A stretch of 57,102 nt of DNA, from positions 302,501-359,602 of the forward strand of contig CAJNDS010002448.1 in the NCBI GenBank assembly GCA_905221605.1. Direction: 5' to 3'. This document shows, in pieces, positions 11,235 to 22,964 of the stretch. Source of the DNA: Symbiodinium natans (Eukaryota > Sar > Dinophyceae > Suessiales > Symbiodiniaceae). Positions within the stretch are counted from its first letter, which is position 1. The number at the start of each line of letters is the position of its first letter. Below the pieces are notes generated by a model, which made no database searches, was not told where the DNA came from, and saw nothing but the letters and a program-made list of their open reading frames with translations. A program made the translations under genes and the position numbers.

Positions 11235-13950
11235 CACACTGTCGTCCCGAGCTGGTTTCGATACTGCGTCTGAGCCGAGGGACCTCCTCCGCACGTACCT
11301 GTGTTCAGGGTTTAGGGTTTAAGTTTAGGCTTCATTTACGGGCCTGTGTTCAGGGCTCAGGCTTCCTTTATGGGCTTGAGGTTGTAAGTGTAAGGGTTAG
11401 CGGTTTAGGCTTCGGGAGCCTGGGCGGCAGGACGTTCCGTGTTGGAAATCTGGGTTTTGGGCCTCTAGCCCAGGGCTGGGATATTCTACTTTTTGCAGAT
11501 GATTGTAAGGTCGATCTTCAACCTTGCTTGGGTGCTATTCCTTGTTCTGGGTCTCTGTGGCCCTTACCCCCCTTTACCGGTCCTGCAAGATTTGGGTTCT
11601 CTGGGGCCAGACCGTATTCTCCCACGCACCCCAATGTAGGGATTTAGGTTGAAGGGCGGCTGATCACTTGGATTCCGCCATTGCTGTCCTTTAGGATCAA
11701 TCGGATCAATTCTTCTGAGTACGAGCCAAGTATCGGAACCACCGGGGCCGCCCTGAACCCTAACCCCCCCCCCCACCACCGAAGACAGGCTCCACTGCTC
11801 ATGGTTGCCCTAAACCCTAAACCCTAAACCTGGGCCAGCCAAGGATCAGCACACGGCCAAGGCATCGTAGCCGCCCAGGGCATAATTGCCAATAGGTCCC
11901 CAGAAGAAACTCCAGCCTTTTCAAGCGAGAGGGTGGGATGCGCGGCACGCCTCTGTATAGAAAGGGTTTAGGGTTTAGGGCTTAGGGTTTAGAGTTTAGG
12001 GAGAATAGCAAGGCAGCCAGGTGCAAGCGCAAAGAACACCCTAGCCTTACCGAGCAAAATCTGGGAGACCACTTTCAGGCATACGTAGGCCTCCTCGTAA
12101 CCTCTGCGGCACTATGGGTGCATGGGCAGCTCTCTACATGACGGACGGTTCCCAGTACAGGCCCCGTTCTGTTTTGCGCTCCTGCACAGTGTGGCGAAAC
12201 GCGCTGCAAGGTTCTTGGCGCAAAGCGAGCAAACAAACAAGATGCAATGAAGCAAACTTGCAATTGTCAACCTCAGGCCCCTTGAAAGGGTCTATATAGG
12301 GTTGTATCAGTAGTAGACAACTGACCATCTAGAAATGGTTTGGGTTCAACGTCTGGCATGTGGGCCACTGCCGGCCGATTCTCCCTGAGAACCTAGAAAA
12401 GAACCATAGCAAGACCACAATAACAGTAACAAGACTACTTGCGAAAAAGCAAAAGAAACATGTGTAGTCATAGTAAGCAGTTAAGCAGTTCAAGAGACTA
12501 GAGCTCGGAAGGTATCTCCTCAAACCCAGAGACTGAGGATTAACAATGGAACTCGGCCCAAGGCACCAAGACTCTTTCTAAACCACCCTAAGCGGTGTAG
12601 GGTTTAGGGTTTAGGGTTTAGTAAGGTTTTAGGGTTCAGGGTTAGGGTTTAAGGCTTAGGGTAAAGCTCCTTAAGCCCTAAACTCCTTAAACCCAAAGCT
12701 CCTCGACCCAAAACAAGGCCTGGGCCAACGGCCCCCTCCGCCGTGCACCATTGAAACTTCTCGTAGGTGGCACAATCTCAAGCAAGAAGCCAAAGCTTTT
12801 GGGTTGCACAAAAGCTATTTTTTGAGCCCCGACTTCTGAGGTCAGCTTGCAAGGGCCTTCGAAAAACTTTCTGTCCATTCAAACATACATACAACGACCG
12901 ACACTCCACAAACCTGCAAAGTCACGCGCGTACTGCACCAAAAACTCGAAACCCTAAACCCCATATAGCACAGTAATGAAAGGAAGATCGGACTCGGAAC
13001 TACAAGGAAAGGCCCAACCTGCTCAGACTGTTGCGTAGATGTACACTTGTCCCCAGTAGGGCTGAATGCTCAACCCATGCTGGTGCTGAGAGCTTCGAAA
13101 TCTGGGCACCCTAAACCCCTAACCCCTAACCCCTAACCCCTAAACCCTAAACCCTGACCCTTTGCTTGGGAGGATGCCCTGCTGGTCTCAGGGGCTCGGG
13201 CTGAAAAGCTGCTGGTGCCCAATTTCGTTTGGGCGCGCCAGAAGGAGAACTCTGTGCTTTGAAGTATTGTATGTGTAGGTCTGTGACGATCGAAACCTCC
13301 CAGCTGCACGTCCTGCCAAACTCCCAATCAAGAGCTTGTTTTTACCCCCAAAGCCTGCACGCAAACCCGGGGCCATCTAAAACAGGGCGTATACGCCCTT
13401 CGGACCCCACAACAACTGTTACTTCACGACTTTGCAGTCATGGTACTGTCGCCCTCACTGTCGTGCCAGTCGGGCAGCGAATCCGAGCAGACCGACAAGC
13501 AGAAAGGGTCCTCCACCGATCTGTGCCTAAACGCTAGATCTTGAAACCCTAAACCCCTGGCGAGCCCTTTTGTTTGAACCCAGGCTCGTGTAGCCCTCCC
13601 TGAACCCCGAAGAAGCCCCCTGAATCCTGAAGCCCGCCACCCCAAACCCAAACTTGACTCTGAAAGTTTCCGCGGTTTAGGGTTTAGGGTTGACACAAAA
13701 GTCCGCTTTTCGGACCGACAGCCTTTGCCGGAGTCCGTATGCCATCCCGCCCCCAACGCTATCGTGCTCGGTTTTTGGCACTGAGCCTAAGACATTGAGG
13801 AATACCAATTCTCAGGGAGTTTAAGTTAATAGATGTGATGATCGGGCCTATGCGGGCGACGCGCAGCGGCCGACGTCAAAAGACCCTCCCAACAAAAAAC
13901 CGATTCCTGGACCATTCCAGGCAACAAAAGAACGTCCAAAATCCTTTCTA
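11235..13950. other. non-coding stretch with telomeric blocks
   Basis: No gene is supported. A CCCTAAA tract at 11808-11829 and a TTTAGGG tract at 11966-12001 bound about 136 bp of unique sequence. Further tracts lie at about 12597-12680 (G then C), 13110-13158 (C), 13544-13556 (C) and 13676-13690 (G). A run of C lies at about 11765-11775. Confidence 0.6.
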
Positions 13951-13955
13951 CCTGA

Positions 13956-14113
13956 CGGCTCGAATTCAGTTCCTTTTCGGGTTAGTTATATGGGACTCTA
14001 GAAAAACAGTATGCCCCAAAAAGGTATATGGGACTCTAAAAACAGTATACCCCAAAAAGGTATATGGGACTCTAAAAACAGTATACCCCAAAAAGGTACT
14101 AGATAAGAGGCTT
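13956..14113 (-). mobile_element. MITE-like family 3 copy with internal triplication
   Basis: The reverse complement of the family 3 element at 27294-27378 aligns along the whole stretch: CGGCTCGAATTCAGTTCC on the left, TTTTCGGGTTAGTTATATGG inside, and AAAAAGGTACTAGATAAGAG towards the right end. Between them the segment TATATGGGACTCTA...CCCCAAAAAGG is present three times (about 13987, 14025 and 14061; period 36-38 bp) where the other copy has it once. Small open frames here are repeat-derived. Confidence 0.65.
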
Positions 14114-14227
14114 TGGGTAGAACACGGACACACGAGGTCCACATCGTAGAGGTTTCCGTCCGTGCCGCGGCAGTCCACCGGTCTGGTCCTGCGAGTTCCA
14201 GGACCGGCTTATGGCCTAAACAGGGGG

Positions 14228-14303
14228 TTTAGGGTTTAGGGTTTAGGGTTTAGGGTTTAGGGTTTAGGGTTTAGGGTTTAGGGTTTAGGGTTTAGGGTTT
14301 AGG
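14228..14303 (+). repeat. interstitial telomeric tract, 10 x TTTAGGG
   Basis: Ten exact units in the G-rich orientation plus a partial eleventh, within unique sequence. Confidence 0.95.
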
Positions 14304-16081
14304 AGTTCCGGCTTTGGGGGCTGCCATGGCTTCGGGGCTTATACGGTGTTCTGCGGGTTGGGTTCGTACGACTTCATCATTGTTTGCTTTCTTTTGAGAG
14401 CTGTAAGAATTGGGCACGTGGAGTTCAGGGTTAGACGGGTTTAAGAGGATTTCCTCGACAGGGCTTGGAGCCTGGGACTATCGACAACCGGCGCGCGTAG
14501 TCTGAGCACTCAGGGATTGGGGGCTTTTCGGTTTAGGGGAGGGCACGCACCCACTAGCATTCAGAGTCAGGGGGCGTTGTCTCCTGTTGAGACATTAAAC
14601 CTCTATCTCTGTTACGGCACTCTGTTTCCGCAAGTCACTATGTAGACTGGACCCCTAAGCATCCAAGCCCCTGAACAATCTCCTACAAAAATAGCACCCG
14701 GGCTTCTCGCTCTGTGCCCCTGTCCTGTTGCCAACCTCGCTGTCACAATCCGAGGCCACACACAAGCCCCAGTCACCTCTCAAGGAATCGTTGTTGCAGG
14801 TCTCCAAGGTTAGAGATCAAGAGGGTGCTACCGAAGAGGTTGTGGACTTCGCCAGCCAGGGACTGAGGAAAACACACCTGACATGAGTGAACGTGAGAAG
14901 GCAGCTTTCAGACGTCAGAGCAGCTGGGAACTCCGGGAAGTTCGACCCAAACCTGGCTTTGGGCGTGGCACGGCCTGCAGATACGGTGAACTGGAACTTG
15001 TCCTGGCAGGAATCGGAAGGGGATTTCAGATTCCTTCCATTGTTGCCTGCATTGACTGTAGGGTTTAGGGTTTAGGGTTAGATACCCGACATCCCTGAAC
15101 TTCATGCCCTGAACCATAGCGCAGGACCATGAGTCTCCTGAACAAAGCTCTCAAGACTATGTTTAGGGTGTAGGGTTTAGGGTTTAGGATTGAAGAGGCA
15201 CCTTCTAGTTCAGGGCTTAGCAGAATGCAACCATCCCGTCTACTTCAACTTATCAGACTCAGGAGTTGGTTGCCCTAAACCCTAAAGGCCCTAAACCCTA
15301 AACCCTCAACCCCAAAAACCCTAAACCCTAAACCCCAGTCCCCAAACCCTAAACTAGAACACTAGAACCCTCCATCCGACTCCATCCCTCAACCCGCTAT
15401 CCCCCACGTGCCTGTGCAAAGCGGATCCTTTGCTGGCTTTGCCATGAGCCGGTGCCTAGGCAAACGAACGCCGTTTCAGTCTAGGGGTGCAGGGCTTTCA
15501 CGGGGGTTGGGGCAGCTTGCACAGGGGGTTTTGGCCTCTTTGGAAATCGAGGGGGGATCAAAAAACGGTACAGTGCTTGGTGAGGTGTTCTGGGAGGCTG
15601 CAGATTGGGACTAGGCTGCACAGGGAGCTCTTCCAGGTTCAGGGTTTCGGGGAAGTATAAACGGTACTTGAGGGTGGGCCGTATTCATCTAATACACTTG
15701 CGTGTCGAATCGACAGCCCAGCAGCCGTCTGTGCCATCGATGATGAAGAAGCCCATGTTGCCAGTGGTGCTGTAGACCTAGGTGCTCAAGAAACAACACG
15801 TTTTAATAACCCCCCAAAACGCAGTGTAGAGATTTCGACACCGAAGCCACTGCAAATAGGAGGGTCTTAACGAACTTCCGAATCATTCAGGAATTGCTTT
15901 CTTTCCTGGGCAGTTTTTGTGTTCAAGGGTGTACAGGAGACTAGAGTTTAGAAAAGACGCTCCTCCAAAGAAGCCCAACCAATCGCAACCAAGAGAAGCC
16001 GAAGAATGGGTGGGCCTCTGGCCCTTAGAGCGCTTTATCCCAGCTGCTGCCCTGAAAGCCAACGGAACCCTAACATTGGGC
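14304..16081. other. non-coding stretch
   Basis: No supportable gene. TTTAGGG motifs at about 15060-15080 and 15160-15190 and CCCTAAA motifs at about 15273-15355 are spaced by 80-90 bp of unique sequence. Short frames near 14883-15117 are open on several frames at once and show no recognisable protein. Confidence 0.5.
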
Positions 16082-16298
<217 letters not shown>

Positions 16299-16299
16299 G

Positions 16300-17485
16300 A
16301 AGGTGCATGAACCATAATCTATGAACCATAAACCCTTTTTGGGTTCATGGAGTTCCCAAAGTGAATAGCCCACGGCCGTTTCTTCCGCCAACACGCCGCA
16401 GTACGGTGAAGAGGAACGAGAGCTGTGGGTCTGCACTGGGCAAAAGCTCGTATAAGGTCTCTACAAGTAGGGGGCCCCCTTACAATGCCCCTACACGCAG
16501 AAGCACCCTGTCCCAAGAGACCCTGCATACCCTACTCCTTTGCACGGTTCGTTCTAGCACCCGGCCCATCAGACAAAAACACGTCGAAGCACAAGACCCC
16601 ACAGCTAAGCCTTCTTCATCCCTCCGTCGTCTAATTGAGCTTCCTCCGAATGGTTTTATCCTAACAGTCCTTAGTAGGGATTATAATAGGGGGCTAGTAC
16701 AAGGGCGAACATCCCAAGGTTTATAGAGTTTAAGGTGCTAATACCCGTATCTGGAAAACCGACCAAAGCTAGTCGTTCTAAGTCAGCGGTTTCGGGGCTG
16801 TCCGAAGCTCGTGAAAATGCAACTCAGCCCAAATGAGTGTCAGTGCCCCCCTTGTAAAGACAACACACACAGCACCCGAATGCCAACTCTGAGGAACCAG
16901 CTCCTACGTTACCAATTACCAACCCCCATTCGAATAAGCCGCAGAATTCATAATCTCATGCAGCCCTAAACCCTATACCCCACACCCTAAACCCTAAACC
17001 CTAGGGCATCAGCTGGAGGAAGCCCCATGAAACGGATTCCGTCAGCGCGAGTTGTTGCGACTCCGCGGATCTCGGCATCTCAATGGGGGTGTCCACCGGG
17101 TTCGGGGAAAATCAGGGCTACTGTCTGGTTTAGGGTTTAGGGTTTAGGGTTTAGGGCTAGGGTTTAGGGATCCGTGGGAGATCATCACGCTCCCCCCCGC
17201 AACTTGAAGGAATCTGTCCGATCTCCAAACGCCGCATGCGCCGAATTGGCAACTTGGCTATGTCGCAGGACTAGGAGGATGCGAAATGTGTGGCAGCATT
17301 GACCGCATGGGCTCTTCTTGAATGCGCTGACGAGCCGGGTTTGGGGTGCGCGCCTCGCAAAAAGGTAATAAGGGACAAACCTGAATGCTTGCTAAACCCT
17401 GCAAATGCAAGTGTCAAGCTGCGATAGTGACAGCAGAGACTCCAGTCTCCCCTCACTCTGTGGGAAGCTTCTAGTAAAACTATCT
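16300..17485. other. non-coding stretch with element remnant and telomeric block
   Basis: A damaged family 2 element lies at about 16662-16719: it keeps ACAGTCCTTAGTAGGGATTA and the right end CGAACATCCCAAG but lacks the left terminus. A CCCTAAA tract at 16963-17003 and a TTTAGGG tract at 17129-17169 bound 125 bp of unique sequence. I see no gene. Confidence 0.6.
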
Positions 17486-17486
17486 G

Positions 17487-17488
<2 letters not shown>

Positions 17489-17525
<37 letters not shown>

Positions 17526-17740
17526 GTATACATATATATATATATTTATTTATTTATTTATGTTTATATTTATATTCATATTTATATTAAAGCACATATC
17601 TATACATATCGGTATGTATACATGTATGTCGCATGCATGCATGTGCATATATATATATATATATGTATTTATATCTACATTTATATTTATAATTCGATGT
17701 ATATTTATATTTATTTTATTTCTATATTTATATGTGAATA
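17489..17740 (+). repeat. (TC)n, (TA)n and TTTATA microsatellites
   Basis: About 17 TC units run from 17489 to 17523, followed by TATATA, TTTATT and TTTATATT repeats to about 17740. A frame of 141 codons starting at 17524 is generated by this low-complexity DNA and is not counted as a gene. Confidence 0.95.
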
Positions 17741-18433
17741 TGCAGACGTTCAGGCAATCAAGCGAAACCCCGCTGCCAAGTCAGAACACTCTGGCAGCTT
17801 CTCACTTCCGTCGCGCAATCCTCGGCCCAAGTCCAGGCCTACATAAGGGTTTAGGGTTTAGGGTTGGGGTTGGGGATTTATTTCTTCTTGGGCTTGAAGA
17901 GCCACTACCAAACCCTCCAGGCCTTGAGGGCTCATGGCTGGCAAGATGATAAAATCCCGGGTGCAGAGCTTAAACCCTGAACCCTCTTACCATAATCCTA
18001 AACCCTGAGGAAGCCCGAGATGCTGACCTAACACCTCGGGCCTGTATCCTGAACCCTAGAGACCTAAACCTTGAGCTCCCAGGCGGTTTGGGGTTTGGGT
18101 TTAATGCGCCGGTGATTTGGGCGATGCAACTGTCCGGCGCAGAAGGAGCTGAAAAAGCAAGAGCCAAGCTAGATTGTCTTTCGGAAACCCACCCAACTCG
18201 TCTCAGTAGCCCCCCACTGCCCTTCAGCCTCCATAAAAAAATGCCCCAACACACCCAATGCTCAAAGCGGCTGCACCACCGTCTCGATTGGCTCAGGGGG
18301 GGCTGGCAGCAGCCCCCAGGCCCGGACCTGCTTCATTACAGTGGTGTTGCACTAAACTCGAGTCTTGGCCACAATTCTGCTTGCCTTGCAAGACCAAGCA
18401 TGCCGAGGTATTCAACCGAGCAATAAGGGATGT

Positions 18434-18534
18434 GGGTGGTTGTCAAACTTATGGTCCCTTTTTGGATCCCGATTATCATGCGGCGCCTAATAGTTAGGGT
18501 ACCCCAAAAGGGATCATATTTTTGACAACCACCC
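18434..18534 (+). mobile_element. MITE-like family 4, copy a
   Basis: The left end GGGTGGTTGTCAAACTTATG and the right end are inverted repeats matching at about 22 of 25 positions. An exact 4-bp duplication ATGT flanks the element (18430-18433 and 18535-18538). The 101-bp body is non-coding. A diverged second copy lies at 28358-28443. Confidence 0.82.
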
Positions 18535-18797
18535 ATGTACTTTATTTGTCTCATGGCGGTCTCAGGGGATCCACACCCCCACATAACGGACTCTCCCTGA
18601 TTCATCCAGAAACCCAACGTTCTGGCGAGCCCTGCCCCGTGCATACGCCAAGAGCAAGCACATGATGGGCTAGGGCGAATGTCTCCCGAGCCGGACATTT
18701 TTGTCCAGGGTTTAGGGTTTGGGTATCTGAAACCCAAAGACCCCTAAACCTAAACCCCCCTAAACCCTGAACCTGTTTGTTGTTGTTGTTTTTGTTT

Positions 18798-18825
18798 GGG
18801 GGGGGGGGGGGGGGGGGGGGGGGGG
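18798..18825. repeat. poly-G run, 28 bp
   Basis: Twenty-eight consecutive G directly follow a GTT-rich stretch. Length in the source molecule may differ because such runs are hard to sequence. Confidence 0.9.
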
Positions 18826-18944
18826 TGAGAGGGTCCATGTACGATGGCTACCTGTACTCATCTCCTCAACAGAGCAACGTCCGCCGGCCTTGCTCTGCAC
18901 AAGCGCCTGCAGCCACAAAACTGGTTTGGGGTCTAGGGCTAGGG

Positions 18945-19069
18945 TTTAGGGTTTAGGGTTTAGGGTTTAGGGTTTAGGGTTTAGGGTTTAGGGTTTAGGG
19001 TTTAGGGTTTAGGGTTTAGGGTTTAGGGTTTAGGGTTTAGGGTTTAGGGTTTAGGGTTAGGGTTTAGGG
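18945..19069 (+). repeat. interstitial telomeric tract, 16 perfect TTTAGGG units and more
   Basis: This is the longest telomeric tract in the window: sixteen exact units, then one shortened unit and one more full unit. Just after it, GGGTGACC-type 9-bp repeats occur three times (about 19079-19099). Confidence 0.96.
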
Positions 19070-19099
19070 CTGAGGGCCGGGTGACCGGGTGACCGGGTG

Positions 19100-21570
19100 A
19101 AGCACAAACAAAACACTGCTTGGGATGAATGGGGAACACCATCCATGCGCAATCGGAGGAAGAACAACTCAACTACCGTTTTTGCATCCAGGCCCAGGCT
19201 ACCTCAAACACCCAAAAAGCCTACCCGTGCTTTGTAGGCTACCCAAGAATTTGATGAGGGTTTTACAATAGTAACCTGGTAAGTTTCGGGCCTTTAGAGT
19301 TCAGGGTTCTGCTGCTGAAGCTTGCTGCTGTCCTCAACCTCCGTTGCAAGCACCAGGAGTCCGTACATGGCCAGCAACGCGAAATTCGGAGCCCGTGTTC
19401 TCTTTTGGTGGTCTTGCCCAACACCAAGCACACAGCGAAGGCCTAAACCCAGCCAGGGGGCAAACCTGAAACCCTCAAACCTCTTATGTGCACCCAGACT
19501 CCGAGCATCAGACCTACTAACTTTGAACCTTGAACCCTGTAAGCCCTAGCCCGATAACCCCACGAACCAGCAATGCAGCCCAGTGGCGACAAAGTCCCCG
19601 CAAGCTCGTTCATGGCCTGTCGCGGAAGGGTCTCCAAGCGATGAGGGACAAAAGGTTACTAGGGTGCGCGTCCATCCAGTCAAAGCAAAGGGGGAGGGGT
19701 TAGGGTTGAGGGTTTCAGGTTTAGGGGAAAGCGGGGGAGGGGGGGCAGGGAACGGAGGGGCTGAGGCTTGCAGGCAGGAGGAAAAGAATGTGAGAGAAAG
19801 AGGGAGGGAGAGGGAGCTAGAGAGGGGCCCCTCAAAACGAGAGAAATTCACACTTGAGGTCTGCAACCCTCGCCTGCACACGCCAGAGTGTGCAAACCAG
19901 AACAGCAAACCGGTCTCGCACTTTCCTGGCTTGCGGATACTTTGGAAAAACATGGAGCCTGGCTATGGTCACAACATGGCATTTGCAAGGTTCCTGGGAG
20001 ACACCAGCATGCCCCATCAACCGTTACGCCGCTAAACATGTCTGTTGCAAGGGCTGCAGCTCGACCCAGAGCCTCAATCACAGACCCTGACGACTAACCT
20101 TAATCAAGCACTCCTTTCAGATCCGAAACCCAAAGTTTGGAGAGCAGAAAAAGAGCATGCCGATCGCAATGATTCTCCAGACATGCAGGCCCGACAGAAG
20201 CTCCACTCTTGGCTGAACGCGTGTAGGCCCCCCCCCCAGTTATAAGCAGGGTTCTAAGGGCCCTTAATTGGGTCCTACTTCTCAGGTTATACTTCCCTTA
20301 GCTAAAGTTAGTATAGCCAGGCCCTTGGTTGGGTTCTGAGTCCTACTTTGCGGTTCTAATTCTCTCAACGGGCCCCCTACCCAGCACTACTGGAGCCCTT
20401 CACCCCTTTTTTTACCCACCCACCTCCGGGGCCAGCCGCATGCACGTGTGCTTGGGTGGCCGGACCTTCCCCCGCACATGCAAGACGCATCTCGTGGGCG
20501 ATTTTTGTGGCGACATATCGTACGAAAAGAGCCAAGCATGATGCAGCATGCTAATGTGTCAAATGTATTGCGGGATTTCTATCCTGGAAAGATCCCTTTG
20601 AAGAGCAACATGGAAGCCTAACACGGCTGGCTCAGGTTTGGAAACTGCACAAGAAGGTCTGCGCATCGGTATTGGGATGGAGCTTTACATCATGACATAC
20701 TGAACTCTTTTTCTGTGGGGGGGGGGGGGTGGGTGCCATTGGCTGTTCACCAAACTCAGCCTCAAGAAGGTGTTGAGTTGCGTTGACTCACCCTCGTGCC
20801 CTTTGCCACCCACATTCCGGGGGTGCTTCTTAGTAACCGAAATCCACAACCCTGAGCCCTAAACCCCAAACCCGATTAAACCCGAAACCCAAAACCAAAC
20901 CGCATTGTCACTCACCACAAACCCTCTGAATCAGGCTCTGATCCAGCTCAGCTGGCAAGTCGGCCGAATCAGTAGTTCATCATTGTTGTTTCTGAGTGGG
21001 TTTAAGCACTCATAAAATGCAACATGATTTTCAACAATTACCCCGAAAACCCCTAACCCTAAAAAACACTTGTGAACCCTAAACTTATACACCCTGAACC
21101 CTGAACCCTAAACCCTAAACCTTAAACCCTAAACCCTAAACCCTAAACCCCAAACCCCCCCTTAAAAAAACCCCAAGCCCGGCGCCCAGCCTCGGAAGCC
21201 GCAGAGGCTGCGCCTGGCGCTTCCGCTGCGGCGGCCGGGGCTGCGGCGCTTGACTCCTCCTGCTGGAGGATGGCAATCCGCCCGCGAGGGAGAGCATTCC
21301 AACCACAAACCCTAAACCTATACTGAACTTGGAACCCTAGCAAATATTATAAGTGTTTAGCAGCTTCTTAAGAACTAAAGTACGCAGTTTCTTAAGAACT
21401 AAAGGTACCCCCCCAAAGATCCACCCTTTTTCCTCTTTTTTTTCTCTGTTGAGGTGTTGCTGCTGTTGTTACTGTGTTGTTTTCGTTTTTGTTATGTTTT
21501 AGTAGCCCCGACACATGATAAGAAACGACACACGACACCAGTACCTTTATTTACTTGACCGAGACCCCGC
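19100..21570. other. non-coding stretch
   Basis: No gene is supported; several frames of 60-150 codons overlap on both strands between 19546 and 20245 without recognisable features. A purine-rich GAGAG stretch lies at about 19785-19830. About 20248-20392 holds diverged family 6 material (GGGCCCTTAATTGGGTCCTA and a CGGGCCCCCTAC end). CCCTAAA-type motifs cluster at about 21045-21160 next to a GC-rich stretch at 21178-21285. Confidence 0.5.
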
Positions 21571-21573
21571 GAA

Positions 21574-22371
21574 TTTAAAACCGCATTTAAAAATTTAAGT
21601 TAAATGCGGACCAGCAACCTGGAACCAAGAACCAAGAACCAAGATGCCCAGGACTCTTGATTCTGGAATCTTGGTTCCTGGGACTGGTCCGCATTTAACT
21701 TAAATTTTTAAATGCAGTTTTAAATGCAGCCCCAGGAACCAAGATTCAAGAATCAAGAGGCCTGGGCATCTTGGTTCTTGGTTCTTGGTTCCTGGGGGGG
21801 GGGGGGGGGTCTGCATTTAACATAAGTTTTTAAATGCAGTTTTAAATGCAGCCCCAGGAACCAAGAACCAAGAACCAAGATGCCCAGGACTCTTGATTCT
21901 GGAATCTTGGTTCCTGGGGGGGGGGGGTTCCGCATTTAACTTAATTTTTAAATGCAGTTTTAAATGCAGCCCCAGGGAACCAAGAACCAAGAACCAAGAT
22001 GCCCAGGACTCTTGATTCTGGAATCTTGGTTCCTGGGGGGGGGGGGGGGGGCTGCATTTAACTTAAATTTTTTAAAGCAGTTTTAAATGCAGCCCAACCC
22101 CAGGAACCAAGATTCCAGAATAAAGAGTCCTGGGCATCTTGGTTCTTGGTTCTTGGTTCCTGGGGGGGGGGTCTGCATTTAACATAAATTTTTAAATGCA
22201 GTGCAGCCCCAGGAACCAAGATTCAAGAATCAAGAGTCCTGGGCATCTTGGTTCTTGGTTCTTGGTTCCTGGGGGGGGGGGCATTTAACATAAATTTTTA
22301 AAGTTTTAAATGCAGCACCCCAGGAACCAAGATCAAGAATCAAGAGTCCTGGGCATCTTGGTTCTTGGTCC

Positions 22372-22402
<31 letters not shown>

Positions 22403-22765
22403 TCTGCATTTAACTTAAACTTTTAAATGCAATTTTAAATGCAGCCCCAGGAACCAAGAACCAAGAACCAAGATGCCCAGGACTCTTGATTCTGGAATCT
22501 TGGTTCCTGGGGGGGGAGGGGGCTGCATTTAACTTAAATTTTTAAATGCAGTTTTAAATGCAGCCCCAGGAACCAAGATTCAAGCATCAAGAGTCCTGGG
22601 CATCTTGGTTCTTGGTTCTTGGTTCCTGGGGGCTGGTCCGCATTTAACTTAAACTTTTAAATGCAGTTTTAAATGCAGCCCAGCCCCAGGAACCAAGATT
22701 CCAGAATCAAGAGTCCTGAGCATCTTGGTTCTTGGTTCTTGGTTCCTGGGGCGCATTTAACTTAA
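21574..22765. repeat. satellite of ten cassettes with two-way inner segment
   Basis: Each unit of about 110-120 bp has an AT-rich spacer (GCATTTAACTTAAATTTTTA, TTTTAAATGCAGCCCCAGG) and a cassette bounded by CCAGGAACCAAG and its inverse CTTGGTTCCTGG. The cassette interior occurs in two orientations. Starts are about 21618(+), 21731(-), 21853(+), 21971(+), 22098(-), 22207(-), 22318(-), 22445(+), 22564(-) and 22684(-). The spacer keeps one orientation except at the left edge (21577-21612), where it is inverted. G runs of 7-29 bp follow many right cassette borders. Confidence 0.92.
22374..22402. repeat. poly-G run, 29 bp, inside the satellite
   Basis: Twenty-nine G follow the right border of the seventh cassette. 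The same position in other units carries between 3 and about 17 G, so homopolymer expansion happens repeatedly at the CCTGGGG border. Confidence 0.9.
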
Positions 22766-22964
22766 ATTGTTAAATGCTGTTTTTCATGCAGTCACGTCTC
22801 GGTTCTGGATTACTAGCATTGGGCTGCGAAATTTTCCAATGCAATTTTACATAAAGGAAACTCTAAACTTACCATCTGCCACACTACATGATAAAACCTG
22901 GGAGTCACCGACTCCGTAATCTATCTCTTGGAGTCACTGCCTCTTACAAAACTCTTTCGGGTTA

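Noticed and set aside
17524-17949. 141-codon plus-strand frame rich in Ile, Tyr and Phe
   Set aside because: Generated by (TA)n and TTTATA repeats followed by unrelated sequence.
21574-22765. Satellite read as a CRISPR array
   Set aside because: The repeated parts include both spacer and cassette, units are nearly identical to each other rather than having unique spacers, and the context is eukaryotic.
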